Position numbers and translations under genes: made by a program. The notes under the pieces were generated by a model. It had not been told where the DNA came from. It worked only from the letters and a program-made list of their open reading frames with translations, and did not search any database. Shown here piece by piece: positions 1 through 7,620 of a stretch of 44,919 nucleotides of DNA. The stretch covers positions 1 through 44,919 of the forward strand of contig JAHIWF010000237.1 of NCBI GenBank assembly GCA_018815555.1. The letters are read 5' to 3'. The stretch comes from Spirochaetota bacterium (lineage in GTDB: Bacteria; Spirochaetota; Spirochaetia; Treponematales; UBA12059). Numbering within the stretch: position 1 is the first letter of the stretch; each line of letters begins with the position of its first letter.

Positions 1-1
1 C

Positions 2-307
2 GAACCTAGCCCGGAGGATGTGCAGGCGGCCCGGGACGGTCTGGCTGAGGTGGCAGTTTTGCTGGCCTCCGGCGATTTTGATGTGGTGGTGCTCGACGAG
101 GCTAATATTGCCCTGTATTACAAGCTTTTTTCGTTTGACGAATTATGGTCGGCGGTAGCGGCGCGTGCTCCGCAGGTAGAAGTGGTCATTACCGGCCGTT
201 ATGCTCCCCCCGAGCTGATTGAGAAGGCCGATCTGGTTACCGAGATGGTTGAGGTAAAGCATTACTACAGCCGTGGGGTGGAAGCCCGCACCGGCATCGA
301 AAAATAA
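2..307 (+). CDS. cobO: Cob(I)alamin adenosyltransferase, C-terminal part (5' end outside window)
   Basis: This enzyme transfers the adenosyl group of ATP to the cobalt of cob(I)alamin or cob(I)yrinic acid diamide in the cytosol, making coenzyme B12. Only about the last 101 residues are in the window and the frame is open to the left edge. The BtuR/CobO signature is visible: a hydrophobic strand ending in VVLDEAN (Walker B-like), the helix LFSFDELWSAV, then VVITGRYAPPELIEKADLVTEM and a C-terminal VKHYYSRGVEARTGIEK, which matches the family's usual VKH...G..A..GI.. ending. The family is about 170-200 aa, so roughly half is missing. No partner gene is visible upstream. Directly after the stop lies a cluster of short palindromes. 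The family call is firm; the symbol (cobO versus btuR or cobA) is convention. Confidence 0.85.
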   Translation, partial: EPSPEDVQAARDGLAEVAVLLASGDFDVVVLDEANIALYYKLFSFDELWSAVAARAPQVEVVITGRYAPPELIEKADLVTEMVEVKHYYSRGVEARTGIEK

Positions 308-316
308 ACCCGCCTG

Positions 317-442
317 GGGGTCAGACCCCACGGCAGCTTCAGTTGGGGTCTGACCCCACAGCGGCTCCGGAGAGGGTCTGACCCCACAGCGGCTCCGGAG
401 AGGGTCTGACCCCACGCCGGTTTCAATATGGGGTCTGACCCC
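317..442. repeat. Cluster of five GGGGTCTGACCCC-type palindromes
   Basis: Five near-identical 13-bp palindromes lie at 317-329 (GGGGTCAGACCCC), 345-357, 373-385 (first base A), 401-413 (first base A) and 430-442. The third and fourth copies are each preceded by the same spacer GCGGCTCCGGAG, so this part is a 28-bp tandem duplication. Another two copies occur at 29535-29575. Short GC-rich palindromes of this kind in intergenic gaps resemble REP elements mobilised by RAYT transposases, which is an inference; no transposase is in the window. They sit between the end of cobO and the promoter of the following regulator and could act as a transcription block or mRNA end-stabiliser. Confidence 0.8.
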
Positions 443-456
443 GCTACCGATTTTCC

Positions 457-485
457 TTACCTCTTTGGTATACCTGTGCTAAAAT
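457..485 (+). promoter_or_regulatory. Candidate extended -10 promoter for the sensory operon
   Basis: TAAAAT at 480-485 is preceded by TGC, giving an extended -10 element. The -35 position 17 bp upstream (TTACCT, 457-462) is poor. Transcription would start about 492, giving a leader of about 30 nt before the GTG start of the response regulator. It lies just right of the palindrome cluster. Confidence 0.35.
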
Positions 486-522
486 TGTGGCTGCAGCCTG
501 CGCGGCTGTCTGTGGAGGATCC

Positions 523-2124
523 GTGGCCGAACCGTATAAAATAATCCTGGTAGATGACGAGGACGAGGTGCGCGGCCGTATTTCGTCCAAGATATCGGCC
601 GAAAGCGGTTTTCAGGTGGTCGGCACAGCCGGCAATGGCTACGACGCGCTTGAACTTATCGAGCAGCACTCGCCCCAGGTGGTGCTGACTGATATAAAGA
701 TGCCCTATATCGATGGTCTGGAACTGGCTTCAATAATACGGCGCGACCATCCGACGGTGCGCATCGGCTTCATCACCGGTTATGACGAGTTTGATTACGC
801 CCGCGAGGCCATCGAGCTGAACGTGCGCAGTTATCTTACCAAGCCGCTCACCCAAGAGGACATCTCGCGTTTCCTGCACAAGCTGAAGTTGGAGCTGGAT
901 ACCGAGATACAGGAAAATTACAACCGCGAGCAAATCCAGCAGCGCTATCAGCAGAGCCTGCCGCTTATTATAGAAAACTACTTCGTTTCGCTGCTGGCTT
1001 CCGGTGTGGCTACCAGCCAGTCCGATGTTGAGCAGTTGCGCCAGCATGGCGTTACCCTGGACGACAGCCCCTATGTTCTGGTGTCCGTGTATGTGGAACG
1101 ACTGCCCGAGCATTGGGGGGTAATCGAGTATCAGAAGCTGAAAATGGCGGTGCGCAACCGGCTGAATGCTCTGCTAAAGCTGGAAAATCTTGACCACTAT
1201 CATTTCAGTTTCCACGAGAGCCTGGTTTTCATCATCAAGCAGCGCAGTCAGTCCAACAGCCAGCAGCTGGACGTGCTCCTGAACCGCATGGTGCAGACTA
1301 CCAAGCATTTTCTGGCGGTACCGGTAGACATCGGCGTAAGCGATCGGCACAGCGATTTTCGGCAGCTGGCAGCGGCCTACGAGGAGGCCGACCGGGCTCT
1401 CTCGTCCAGCCGCTTTTCGTCGATTAGCCCCATTACCTATTACAATCAGCAGTCCAGCAGCGAAGTACGGCGACTGCGCTTTAAAGAAGAAGATGCCCGC
1501 ACCTTCGAGCATGCCCTGCGCTTCAGCCCGGATGCTGAACTGAAAGCCTTGCTGGATGATTTGAGGCAGAATGCCTCCGCCGCCGCTACGGACGGTGGGA
1601 ATTTCGACCTGTACATTCTTAACCTGGCTTCACTGCTGGCTAACTATGCCGCTGCCGGCGATGTCGATCTGGATGCCCTGCTGGGTGACAATTTACTGAC
1701 TCTATTGCAGAAACTGCGCGGGGTTGACCAGCTTTTCGATTGGGTATATTCGCTGGTGCTGCGTATCCGCTCGCAGGGCATGGCTTCAAAGGCCAGCAAC
1801 TCGCATAAACTACTGGCAGCGGCCAAAACCGCCATACGCACCAGATATGCTGATCCGGATCTTACAATGGAAGATTTGTGTGACCAGCTGGCCATCAGTC
1901 CGTCGTATCTCGGGCAGCTGTTCAAAAAATACGAGGACAGCAGTTTTGTGCGTTTTCTTACCGCCGTGCGCATGGAGAAAGCCAAAGAACTGCTGGCTAC
2001 GACCGGGGACCGGATAGTTGAACTGGCCGTGCAGTGCGGCTACCGGGATGTGTACTATTTTAGTCACAGTTTTAAAAAATACCACGGGCTGTCCCCGAAG
2101 AAATATCGTGAAGAACATCCTTAA
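523..2124 (+). CDS. YesN-type response regulator with AraC DNA-binding domain
   Basis: This cytoplasmic transcription regulator is activated by phosphotransfer from the kinase encoded next to it. The protein is 533 aa. Its N-terminal receiver domain (about 5-125) has acidic pocket D11/D12, phospho-acceptor D57 in LTDIKMP and conserved K107 in YLTKPL. A long linker of about 300 aa follows, then a C-terminal AraC-type double helix-turn-helix (about 430-533) ending in the typical VQCGYRDVYYFSHSFKKYHG segment. The GTG at 523 is chosen because GGAGG at 514-518 precedes it and the receiver begins at once; the frame stays open to 487 but adds only a non-conserved stretch. The kinase gene overlaps its end by 17 bp, so the two are co-translated. 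Targets are probably the downstream mgl genes (inference from position and from the XylFII-LytS-YesN precedent). Confidence 0.9.
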   Translation: MAEPYKIILVDDEDEVRGRISSKISAESGFQVVGTAGNGYDALELIEQHSPQVVLTDIKMPYIDGLELASIIRRDHPTVRIGFITGYDEFDYAREAIELNVRSYLTKPLTQEDISRFLHKLKLELDTEIQENYNREQIQQRYQQSLPLIIENYFVSLLASGVATSQSDVEQLRQHGVTLDDSPYVLVSVYVERLPEHWGVIEYQKLKMAVRNRLNALLKLENLDHYHFSFHESLVFIIKQRSQSNSQQLDVLLNRMVQTTKHFLAVPVDIGVSDRHSDFRQLAAAYEEADRALSSSRFSSISPITYYNQQSSSEVRRLRFKEEDARTFEHALRFSPDAELKALLDDLRQNASAAATDGGNFDLYILNLASLLANYAAAGDVDLDALLGDNLLTLLQKLRGVDQLFDWVYSLVLRIRSQGMASKASNSHKLLAAAKTAIRTRYADPDLTMEDLCDQLAISPSYLGQLFKKYEDSSFVRFLTAVRMEKAKELLATTGDRIVELAVQCGYRDVYYFSHSFKKYHGLSPKKYREEHP

Positions 2125-3844
2125 ATCATCCGTTTCGATCGGATTTAATATTTTTATAGCTACTCTTGTTATCGTGTTTATCGCAATTTTGGTAACAACG
2201 CTGGTTTTTGTACTGATTTTTTCCGGTACGCTCGACAATCTGGTGGCAACCCAATCGCGCGAGATCAATAAACAGATTGTCATGAATTTCGAAAGTTATA
2301 TTAACAGCGTAATGGAAACCGCAAACTACATCCATCTGGCTTCGTTTAACATGGATATCAGCCAGGACGGCGGAGTGCTTTCGGATCTGTATCAGGTTAA
2401 CGCCAGCATGAAGAAAGACGTGGTGGCTATTTTTCTGTTTGATTCTAAGGGTAACAAGCTGATCGGGCCGGAGCTGGATGTCAGCCAGCTGCGCAATATT
2501 GCCCAGCGCGGCTGGTTCCGTTCAGCGTTGGCTGTTTCCGAAATATTCCACTTTAATGCCTGGCAGCAAAGCAGTCTGGCCGACAATCGTGAAGAACAGG
2601 TTATTCCGGTATCCAAGTCTTTCGAATACTTGTATGCCGGCAAGGTGGAAACCGGCATCCTCTTAATCGAACTGAACAACCAGCTGCTTACCGATCTGGC
2701 GCGCAAAACCAATCTCGGAGAGCTCGGACATTTATTGATCCTCGATGAAGCCGGCGGTTTGTTGTATTCCTCCGAGCCGGCTCCGTATCGGCTTACTGCC
2801 CAGAGTATGGCCATTGCCTCCCGGCTGTTTTTAGGCGGGCAACGGGCGATGTACGGCAATATCGACATGTTCCTGAATGTGAATACTTTGGGGCAGACCC
2901 GCTGGCGTATTGTTACCGTCAGTAACGCTAACGAAATCAACGAGGCTTTGCGCCAGCTGGTGCTGGTGCTGGTGGCTGTCGTAGCGGTAATTGTTCTGCT
3001 GAGCGCATTTTTCTCCGGCCTTATCTCGCTGCGGCTTACCCTGCCTATCAGCCAGCTGAAATCAGCCATGTTAAAAATCGAGGACGGTGATTTTTCTGGT
3101 CCTATCCAGGTGTCCGGACAGAAAGAGATCGTACTGCTGGCGCATTCATTTAACAGTATGGTGCAGAAGGTACAGGAACTGATGGATAATCTGGTAGAGG
3201 AGCAGCACGAGAAACGCAAAACTGAATTGCGCGCCCTGCAGAACCAGATTAATCCGCATTTTCTGTACAATACCCTGGATTCGATAGTCTGGCTGGCCGA
3301 ACATGAACGCAACCGCGATGTAATAAATACCGTTGTGTCGCTGGCCCGTTTTTTCAGAATTGCCATCTCCAAGGGCGAAGCTTTTATAACGGTTGCCGAA
3401 GAGCTTGCTCATGTTCAGAACTATCTGAATATCCAGACTATTCGTTATGTTAATAAATTTAATTGCAGTTTTGATATGCCGGACGAACTTAAGAATTACA
3501 AGGTGATGAAGCTGATCCTGCAGCCATTGGTAGAAAACGCCATTTACCATGGGGTAGGTGACGAAGGCGGCGATATTGATGTAGTTGTGCGTAAAGAAGG
3601 CGACAGTCTGATTTTCAGGGTGTCCAATACCGGTTACGGGATCAGCGATAGCAAAATTCAGGAAATGTATCAGATGATGCGCGGAGATTCCGAACGCAGC
3701 AGTGTGGGTATCCGTAATGTATACCAGCGCCTGAATCTGTATTATGGCGAAAGAGCCCAGATGCTGATTTCCAGTGTTCCGGACGAGAGTACTACAGTTA
3801 CCCTGATTATTCCTACCGTTCCTGTCCGAGAGGAGAATAACTGA
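2108..3844 (+). CDS. YesM/LytS-type sensor histidine kinase
   Basis: This 578-aa inner-membrane kinase phosphorylates the preceding response regulator. Visible order: TM1 (about 12-38), an extracytoplasmic sensor region (about 40-282) rich in predicted helices and strands, TM2 (about 283-305), HAMP (about 306-360), the His_kinase motif LQNQINPHFLYNTLDS with phospho-acceptor H384, and a HATPase domain with N-box PLVENAIYHG, later GYGI and a C-terminal SSVGIRNVYQRL. The GTG at 2108 is preferred because TM1 follows directly; it overlaps the regulator's end by 17 bp. The frame is open to an ATG at 2018, but that would add 30 residues with no family resemblance. The lipoprotein gene follows after 1 nt, so the three genes form one unit. 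In related clostridial systems a sugar-binding lipoprotein contacts the sensor region of such a kinase. Confidence 0.92.
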   Translation: MKNILKSSVSIGFNIFIATLVIVFIAILVTTLVFVLIFSGTLDNLVATQSREINKQIVMNFESYINSVMETANYIHLASFNMDISQDGGVLSDLYQVNASMKKDVVAIFLFDSKGNKLIGPELDVSQLRNIAQRGWFRSALAVSEIFHFNAWQQSSLADNREEQVIPVSKSFEYLYAGKVETGILLIELNNQLLTDLARKTNLGELGHLLILDEAGGLLYSSEPAPYRLTAQSMAIASRLFLGGQRAMYGNIDMFLNVNTLGQTRWRIVTVSNANEINEALRQLVLVLVAVVAVIVLLSAFFSGLISLRLTLPISQLKSAMLKIEDGDFSGPIQVSGQKEIVLLAHSFNSMVQKVQELMDNLVEEQHEKRKTELRALQNQINPHFLYNTLDSIVWLAEHERNRDVINTVVSLARFFRIAISKGEAFITVAEELAHVQNYLNIQTIRYVNKFNCSFDMPDELKNYKVMKLILQPLVENAIYHGVGDEGGDIDVVVRKEGDSLIFRVSNTGYGISDSKIQEMYQMMRGDSERSSVGIRNVYQRLNLYYGERAQMLISSVPDESTTVTLIIPTVPVREENN

Positions 3845-3845
3845 A

Positions 3846-4874
3846 ATGATACATAAAAAGTGGCTGCGTATATGTATGGCCTGCCTGCTGTTGTGTGCGC
3901 TGGTTTCGTGCAGGCCGGCGAAGCCGGAGCTTGGCCTGTTTCTCTATAATGAGGCCGATCCGTATATTCTGGAATTTGGCCGGCAGATTATCGAGGTTGC
4001 CGGGGCTTCTTTTATGGTTCACAAATTTGATGCGGCCAATTCACAGCCGATTCAAAACGAACAGATTGAAAGCTGGCTGCGTGCGGATACCGGGGTTGTT
4101 ATCGTAAATCCGGTAGACCGGCTTGGGGCGTATGCCGTCATAAACCGCTTGCGCCAACTGGATGTTCCGGTAATATTTTTTAACCGTGAGCCCCTGCCGG
4201 CGGATATGGCCCTATGGGACGAGGTGTGGTACGTTGGCGCTCAGGCTGCCCAGTCGGGGCGGATGCAGGCCGAGTTGGTAATGAACCTGTTCGGTAATAA
4301 TCCTGAGCAGCTGAATGAGTATGACCGTAATGGCGATGGCAGAATCCAGACGGTACTGCTTAAGGGCGAACAGGGGCACCAGGATGCTGAAATACGTACG
4401 GCCGAGGGTTTGAAAGCTTTCGAGGAAAAGGGCTTCGTTATCGACGTACTGGCGCTGGAGGTGGCCAACTGGAACCAGGCCCAGGCCTACGATACCATCG
4501 GCAGGGTGCTTCGCGATCATCAGGATGCGATGGAGCTGGTGATTTCCAACAACGACGCCATGGCCCTCGGTGCCATCAACCGCCTGCGTCAGGCAGGGTT
4601 TTTCAAAGATAACAATGGCAACGGCCAGGTTGACCGCGCAGACAGCAGCTGGCTGCCGGTTGTGGGCATAGACGGTCTGCGCGAAGCCGAGGAGGCAATT
4701 GCCGACGGCTTTTTATATGGCACGGTCAAGAATGATTCCTACAGCATGGCGATTGCCATAGCCGAGCTTGCCGAGCTGATAATGGGTACCAGAGACAGTC
4801 TGAGTGTGGCACATACCCTTATGGATGGTCGCTATATTTGGATCGATTATTTGCCTTTTGTATCGCAACAATGA
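3846..4874 (+). CDS. MglB-like sugar-binding lipoprotein, probable sensor accessory protein
   Basis: This 342-aa periplasmic binding protein has a lipoprotein signal: a hydrophobic stretch ending LVSC, with lipidated C22. It is a paralogue of the MglB encoded next to it. By eye alignment with E. coli MglB it keeps the galactose/glucose contact residues: Y34, D38, Y40 (Phe in MglB), N113, H178, D180, R184, W209, N236, D276 and N296. It also keeps the calcium-loop pattern DRNGDGRIQ (160-168). Its start is 1 nt after the kinase stop, with GGAG 10 nt upstream. A dedicated binding protein translated with the YesM/YesN pair, separate from the transporter's own MglB, suggests it presents ligand to the kinase, as XylFII does with LytS/YesN. 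It could instead be a second transport binding protein feeding MglA/MglC. Confidence 0.88.
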   Translation: MIHKKWLRICMACLLLCALVSCRPAKPELGLFLYNEADPYILEFGRQIIEVAGASFMVHKFDAANSQPIQNEQIESWLRADTGVVIVNPVDRLGAYAVINRLRQLDVPVIFFNREPLPADMALWDEVWYVGAQAAQSGRMQAELVMNLFGNNPEQLNEYDRNGDGRIQTVLLKGEQGHQDAEIRTAEGLKAFEEKGFVIDVLALEVANWNQAQAYDTIGRVLRDHQDAMELVISNNDAMALGAINRLRQAGFFKDNNGNGQVDRADSSWLPVVGIDGLREAEEAIADGFLYGTVKNDSYSMAIAIAELAELIMGTRDSLSVAHTLMDGRYIWIDYLPFVSQQ

Positions 4875-4928
4875 TCGAAAGAATCGGCAAGAGTGCGAAA
4901 TTTTATAAATAGTCCGTCGATTTTTACA

Positions 4929-4957
4929 TTGTTGGCTTCCCAAAGCGCCCCTATGAT
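4929..4957 (+). promoter_or_regulatory. Candidate promoter for mglBAC
   Basis: TTGTTG (4929-4934) and TATGAT (4952-4957) are separated by 17 bp. The -10 matches the consensus in 5 of 6 positions, the -35 only in 3. Transcription would begin near 4964, giving a leader of about 46 nt. It lies in the 135-bp gap between the sensor lipoprotein and mglB. A weak -35 fits a promoter needing an activator such as the upstream AraC-type regulator (inference). Confidence 0.4.
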
Positions 4958-5009
4958 GATGACAACGAGAGCACCGTTGGGTGTTCCCATCCATGTCAAG
5001 GAGTTTTAT

Positions 5010-6029
5010 ATGAAGAGAAGCATCGTATTGCTCGCTCTGCTGGCCCTGCTTGCAACCAGCTTGTTTGCTGCCGGCCAGAAAGATGGCGGAGAGATCGTCA
5101 TCGGCGCTAACATTTACAGTTTTGCCGATAATTTCATGAACGGTGTCATGAAGCCCGAGCTCGAGCGCTATGCCGCCTCCAAAGGTGCCCGCATTGAAAT
5201 CGTGGACTCAGAAGGCCAGCAGGCCAAGCTGAATGATCAGGTCGACGTGTTCATTACCCGCAAGGTAAGTGTCCTGGCCATCAACCTGGTTGACCCGGCT
5301 TCTGCTTCTGCCATCATTGCCAAGGCTAAAGCTGCCGGCATTCCGCTTATTTTGTTCAATAAAGAACCCACCGAGCGCGGTGTCATGGCTTCCTACGACA
5401 AAGTATGGTATGTAGGTACCAACTCTGCCGAATCCGGTATCATCCAGGGCCAGATGATGGTTGCTGATTGGCGTGCCAATCCCTCCTGGGATAAAAATGG
5501 CGACGGTGTTGTTCAGTATGTTATGCTGAAGGGCGAGCCCGGACATCCGGACGCCGAAGCCCGCACTCTTGAATCCGTAAAAGCTTTTACCGATGCCGGT
5601 ATCAAAGTTGAGCAGCTGGCTCTCGAAGCCGATCCCAACTGGTCTACCCAGCACGGTAATGACAAAATGGCTGCCTGGCTTACTTCCGCTTTTGCTTCAC
5701 GCATCGAGCTGGTAATCTGTAACAACGATGGTATGGCTTTTGGTGCTATCAATGCCCTTAAGGCTGCTAAGGTTAAGTTGCCGATCTATAGTGTAGACGC
5801 TCTTGATCAGGCTCTTACTCACATTGCTGATGGCGAGCTGAATGGTACCGTACTTAATGACGGTGTTAATCAGAGCCGCGCTACTCTCGATCTGGCTATC
5901 AATGCCGCCATGGGAAAAGCCAATGTTGTTGAAGGTACCCAATGGACCATCACAACTGACGGTACCAAGGCTGTTCGCGTTCCCTATCTCCCGGTAACTC
6001 CCAAGAACTACCAGGAATTCCGTAAATAA
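5010..6029 (+). CDS. mglB: Galactose/glucose-binding periplasmic protein MglB
   Basis: This 339-aa binding protein delivers D-galactose or D-glucose to the MglA/MglC importer. The N-terminal signal peptide (about 1-21, MKRSIVLLALLALLATSLFA) has no lipobox Cys, so it is probably a soluble periplasmic protein. Residues matching the E. coli sugar site are Y36, D40, F42, N117, H179, D181, R185, W211, N239, D263 and N283. The calcium loop is DKNGDGVVQ (161-169). The ATG at 5010 is chosen because AAGGAG lies just upstream (4998-5003) and the signal peptide starts there; the frame is open further to 4893 but that would bury the signal peptide. A strong 12-bp stem-loop follows the stop, as expected for a binding protein made in excess of its transporter. 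Confidence 0.95.
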   Translation: MKRSIVLLALLALLATSLFAAGQKDGGEIVIGANIYSFADNFMNGVMKPELERYAASKGARIEIVDSEGQQAKLNDQVDVFITRKVSVLAINLVDPASASAIIAKAKAAGIPLILFNKEPTERGVMASYDKVWYVGTNSAESGIIQGQMMVADWRANPSWDKNGDGVVQYVMLKGEPGHPDAEARTLESVKAFTDAGIKVEQLALEADPNWSTQHGNDKMAAWLTSAFASRIELVICNNDGMAFGAINALKAAKVKLPIYSVDALDQALTHIADGELNGTVLNDGVNQSRATLDLAINAAMGKANVVEGTQWTITTDGTKAVRVPYLPVTPKNYQEFRK

Positions 6030-6049
6030 TTAAAAGTAACTGAAAGTGG

Positions 6050-6076
6050 GTCGCGGGAAGCTTTGCTTCCCGCGAC
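6050..6076 (+). promoter_or_regulatory. Perfect 12-bp stem-loop between mglB and mglA
   Basis: GTCGCGGGAAGC (6050-6061), loop TTT, GCTTCCCGCGAC (6065-6076) is a perfect inverted repeat. It is followed by ATTTCTG and not by a U-tract, so it is not a classical terminator. In binding-protein transporters such a hairpin usually stabilises the upstream message or partly attenuates, raising MglB over MglA/C. Both roles are inferred from position. Confidence 0.75.
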
Positions 6077-6099
6077 ATTTCTGTATGGAGGGGGCTTGC

Positions 6100-7620
6100 A
6101 TGCAAGAATATCTGTTGAGCATGAAGGGAATATGCAAATCATTTTCCGGAGTGCAGGTGCTGAAAGACGTTCATCTTGAGGTCAAGCCCGGCACGGTTCA
6201 TTCGCTTATGGGAGAAAACGGAGCCGGTAAATCCACGTTGATGAAATGTCTTTTTGGAATCTACCGTCAGGATGCCGGTGAGTTTTTTCTTGATGGTCAG
6301 GCTTTCAATTTTACCGATCCCAAGCATGCCTTGGAGAACGGTGTGTCCATGGTACATCAGGAGCTGAACCAGGTTATCCAGCGTACCATTTCGGACAATA
6401 TCTGGCTGGGGCGCTATCCTGTAAAACGTTTTTTTGTAGACGAGAAAAAAATGCGCGCCGATACACTGGCGCTATTCGCAAAACTGAACATACATCTGGA
6501 TCCTGACACCATGCTGCATACCTTGTCGGTTTCGCAGCGGCAGATGGTGGAGATTGCCAAGGCTGTTTCCTATGATGCCAAAGTAATCGTGCTCGACGAA
6601 CCGACCTCTTCACTGACCGATAAAGAAGTGGATATGTTGTTCGACATTATCAAGGTGCTGAAAGGCCAGGGTGTCGGAGTTATTTATATATCGCATAAGA
6701 TGGACGAGATTTTCCGCATTTCCGATTACGTTACAGTACTGCGCGACGGCAAATACATCGGCACCGATTCTATCCAGAACCTCACTATCGAGCATGTGGT
6801 AAACATGATGGTTGGTCGGGACCTGGAAGATCGTTTTCCGCCTAAAACCAATGAGCCGGGATCGGTTCATATGTCGGTGCGCAATGTAAGTACCAAGTAT
6901 GAGCCTCAGGTAACTGATGTAAACTTCGACTTGCGCCGCGGCGAGATTCTGGGTATCGCCGGTCTGGTAGGAGCTGGCAGAACCGAACTGCTGGAGGCAA
7001 TATTCGGAACGCGCACACTGCTTTCCGGAGAAGTGCAGATAGACGGAAAGTTGATAAAAAATAACAATCCGCATGTCGCCATAAAAAACCGCTTTGCCTA
7101 CCTTACCGAGGAAAGGCGCGAGACCGGTATCTATCCGCTGTCTGACATTACTTTTAACACCACTATTGCCAATGTTGCCGCCTATCGCAACAAGCTCGGA
7201 TTATTGCGCAAAGATATGATGGAAAAAGATACTGACCAGCAGATTAAGGCTATGCGTATCAAGACTCCCGGGAAACGCGAGCCTATCCGCTCGCTTTCCG
7301 GCGGTAATCAGCAGAAGGTGATTATCGGCCGGTGGCTGCTCACCAATCCTGATATCCTGCTGCTGGACGAACCTACCCGTGGTATTGACGTAGGCGCAAA
7401 ATACGAGATTTACCAGCTGATAATAAAACTTGCCCAGAGTGGCAGGTCGGTTATTGTAGTCTCTTCGGAAATGCCCGAGCTGATCGGCATAACCAACCGC
7501 ATTCTGGTCATGAGTAACGGCCGGATGGCCGGTATTGTCGATACTGACAAGACTACACAGACCGAGATTTTTCATTTGTCCACGAAGTACCTGAATAATT
7601 CAAGGGAGGCTGAAGTATGA
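6100..7620 (+). CDS. mglA: Galactose/methyl-galactoside import ATPase MglA
   Basis: This 506-aa cytoplasmic ATPase energises sugar import; the length equals that of E. coli MglA. It has two ABC domains. The first has Walker A GENGAGKST (38-46), Q-loop VHQE, signature LSVSQRQMVEIA and Walker B VIVLDEPTSSL. The second has the degenerate P-loop GLVGAGRTE typical of this sugar family, signature LSGGNQQKVIIG and Walker B DILLLDEPTRGID. The ATG at 6100 is used because GGAGGGGG (6087-6094) is its ribosome site. An earlier ATG at 6085 would put the ribosome site inside the gene. The stop overlaps the start of mglC by 4 bp (ATGA), so the two are coupled. Confidence 0.95.
   Translation: MQEYLLSMKGICKSFSGVQVLKDVHLEVKPGTVHSLMGENGAGKSTLMKCLFGIYRQDAGEFFLDGQAFNFTDPKHALENGVSMVHQELNQVIQRTISDNIWLGRYPVKRFFVDEKKMRADTLALFAKLNIHLDPDTMLHTLSVSQRQMVEIAKAVSYDAKVIVLDEPTSSLTDKEVDMLFDIIKVLKGQGVGVIYISHKMDEIFRISDYVTVLRDGKYIGTDSIQNLTIEHVVNMMVGRDLEDRFPPKTNEPGSVHMSVRNVSTKYEPQVTDVNFDLRRGEILGIAGLVGAGRTELLEAIFGTRTLLSGEVQIDGKLIKNNNPHVAIKNRFAYLTEERRETGIYPLSDITFNTTIANVAAYRNKLGLLRKDMMEKDTDQQIKAMRIKTPGKREPIRSLSGGNQQKVIIGRWLLTNPDILLLDEPTRGIDVGAKYEIYQLIIKLAQSGRSVIVVSSEMPELIGITNRILVMSNGRMAGIVDTDKTTQTEIFHLSTKYLNNSREAEV

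Noticed and set aside
317-442. CRISPR-like repeat-spacer pattern
   Set aside because: Repeats are 13-bp palindromes with very short, partly identical gaps and no cas genes.
4893-5009. Longer mglB start
   Set aside because: It would bury the signal peptide; ribosome site and signal peptide place the start at 5010.
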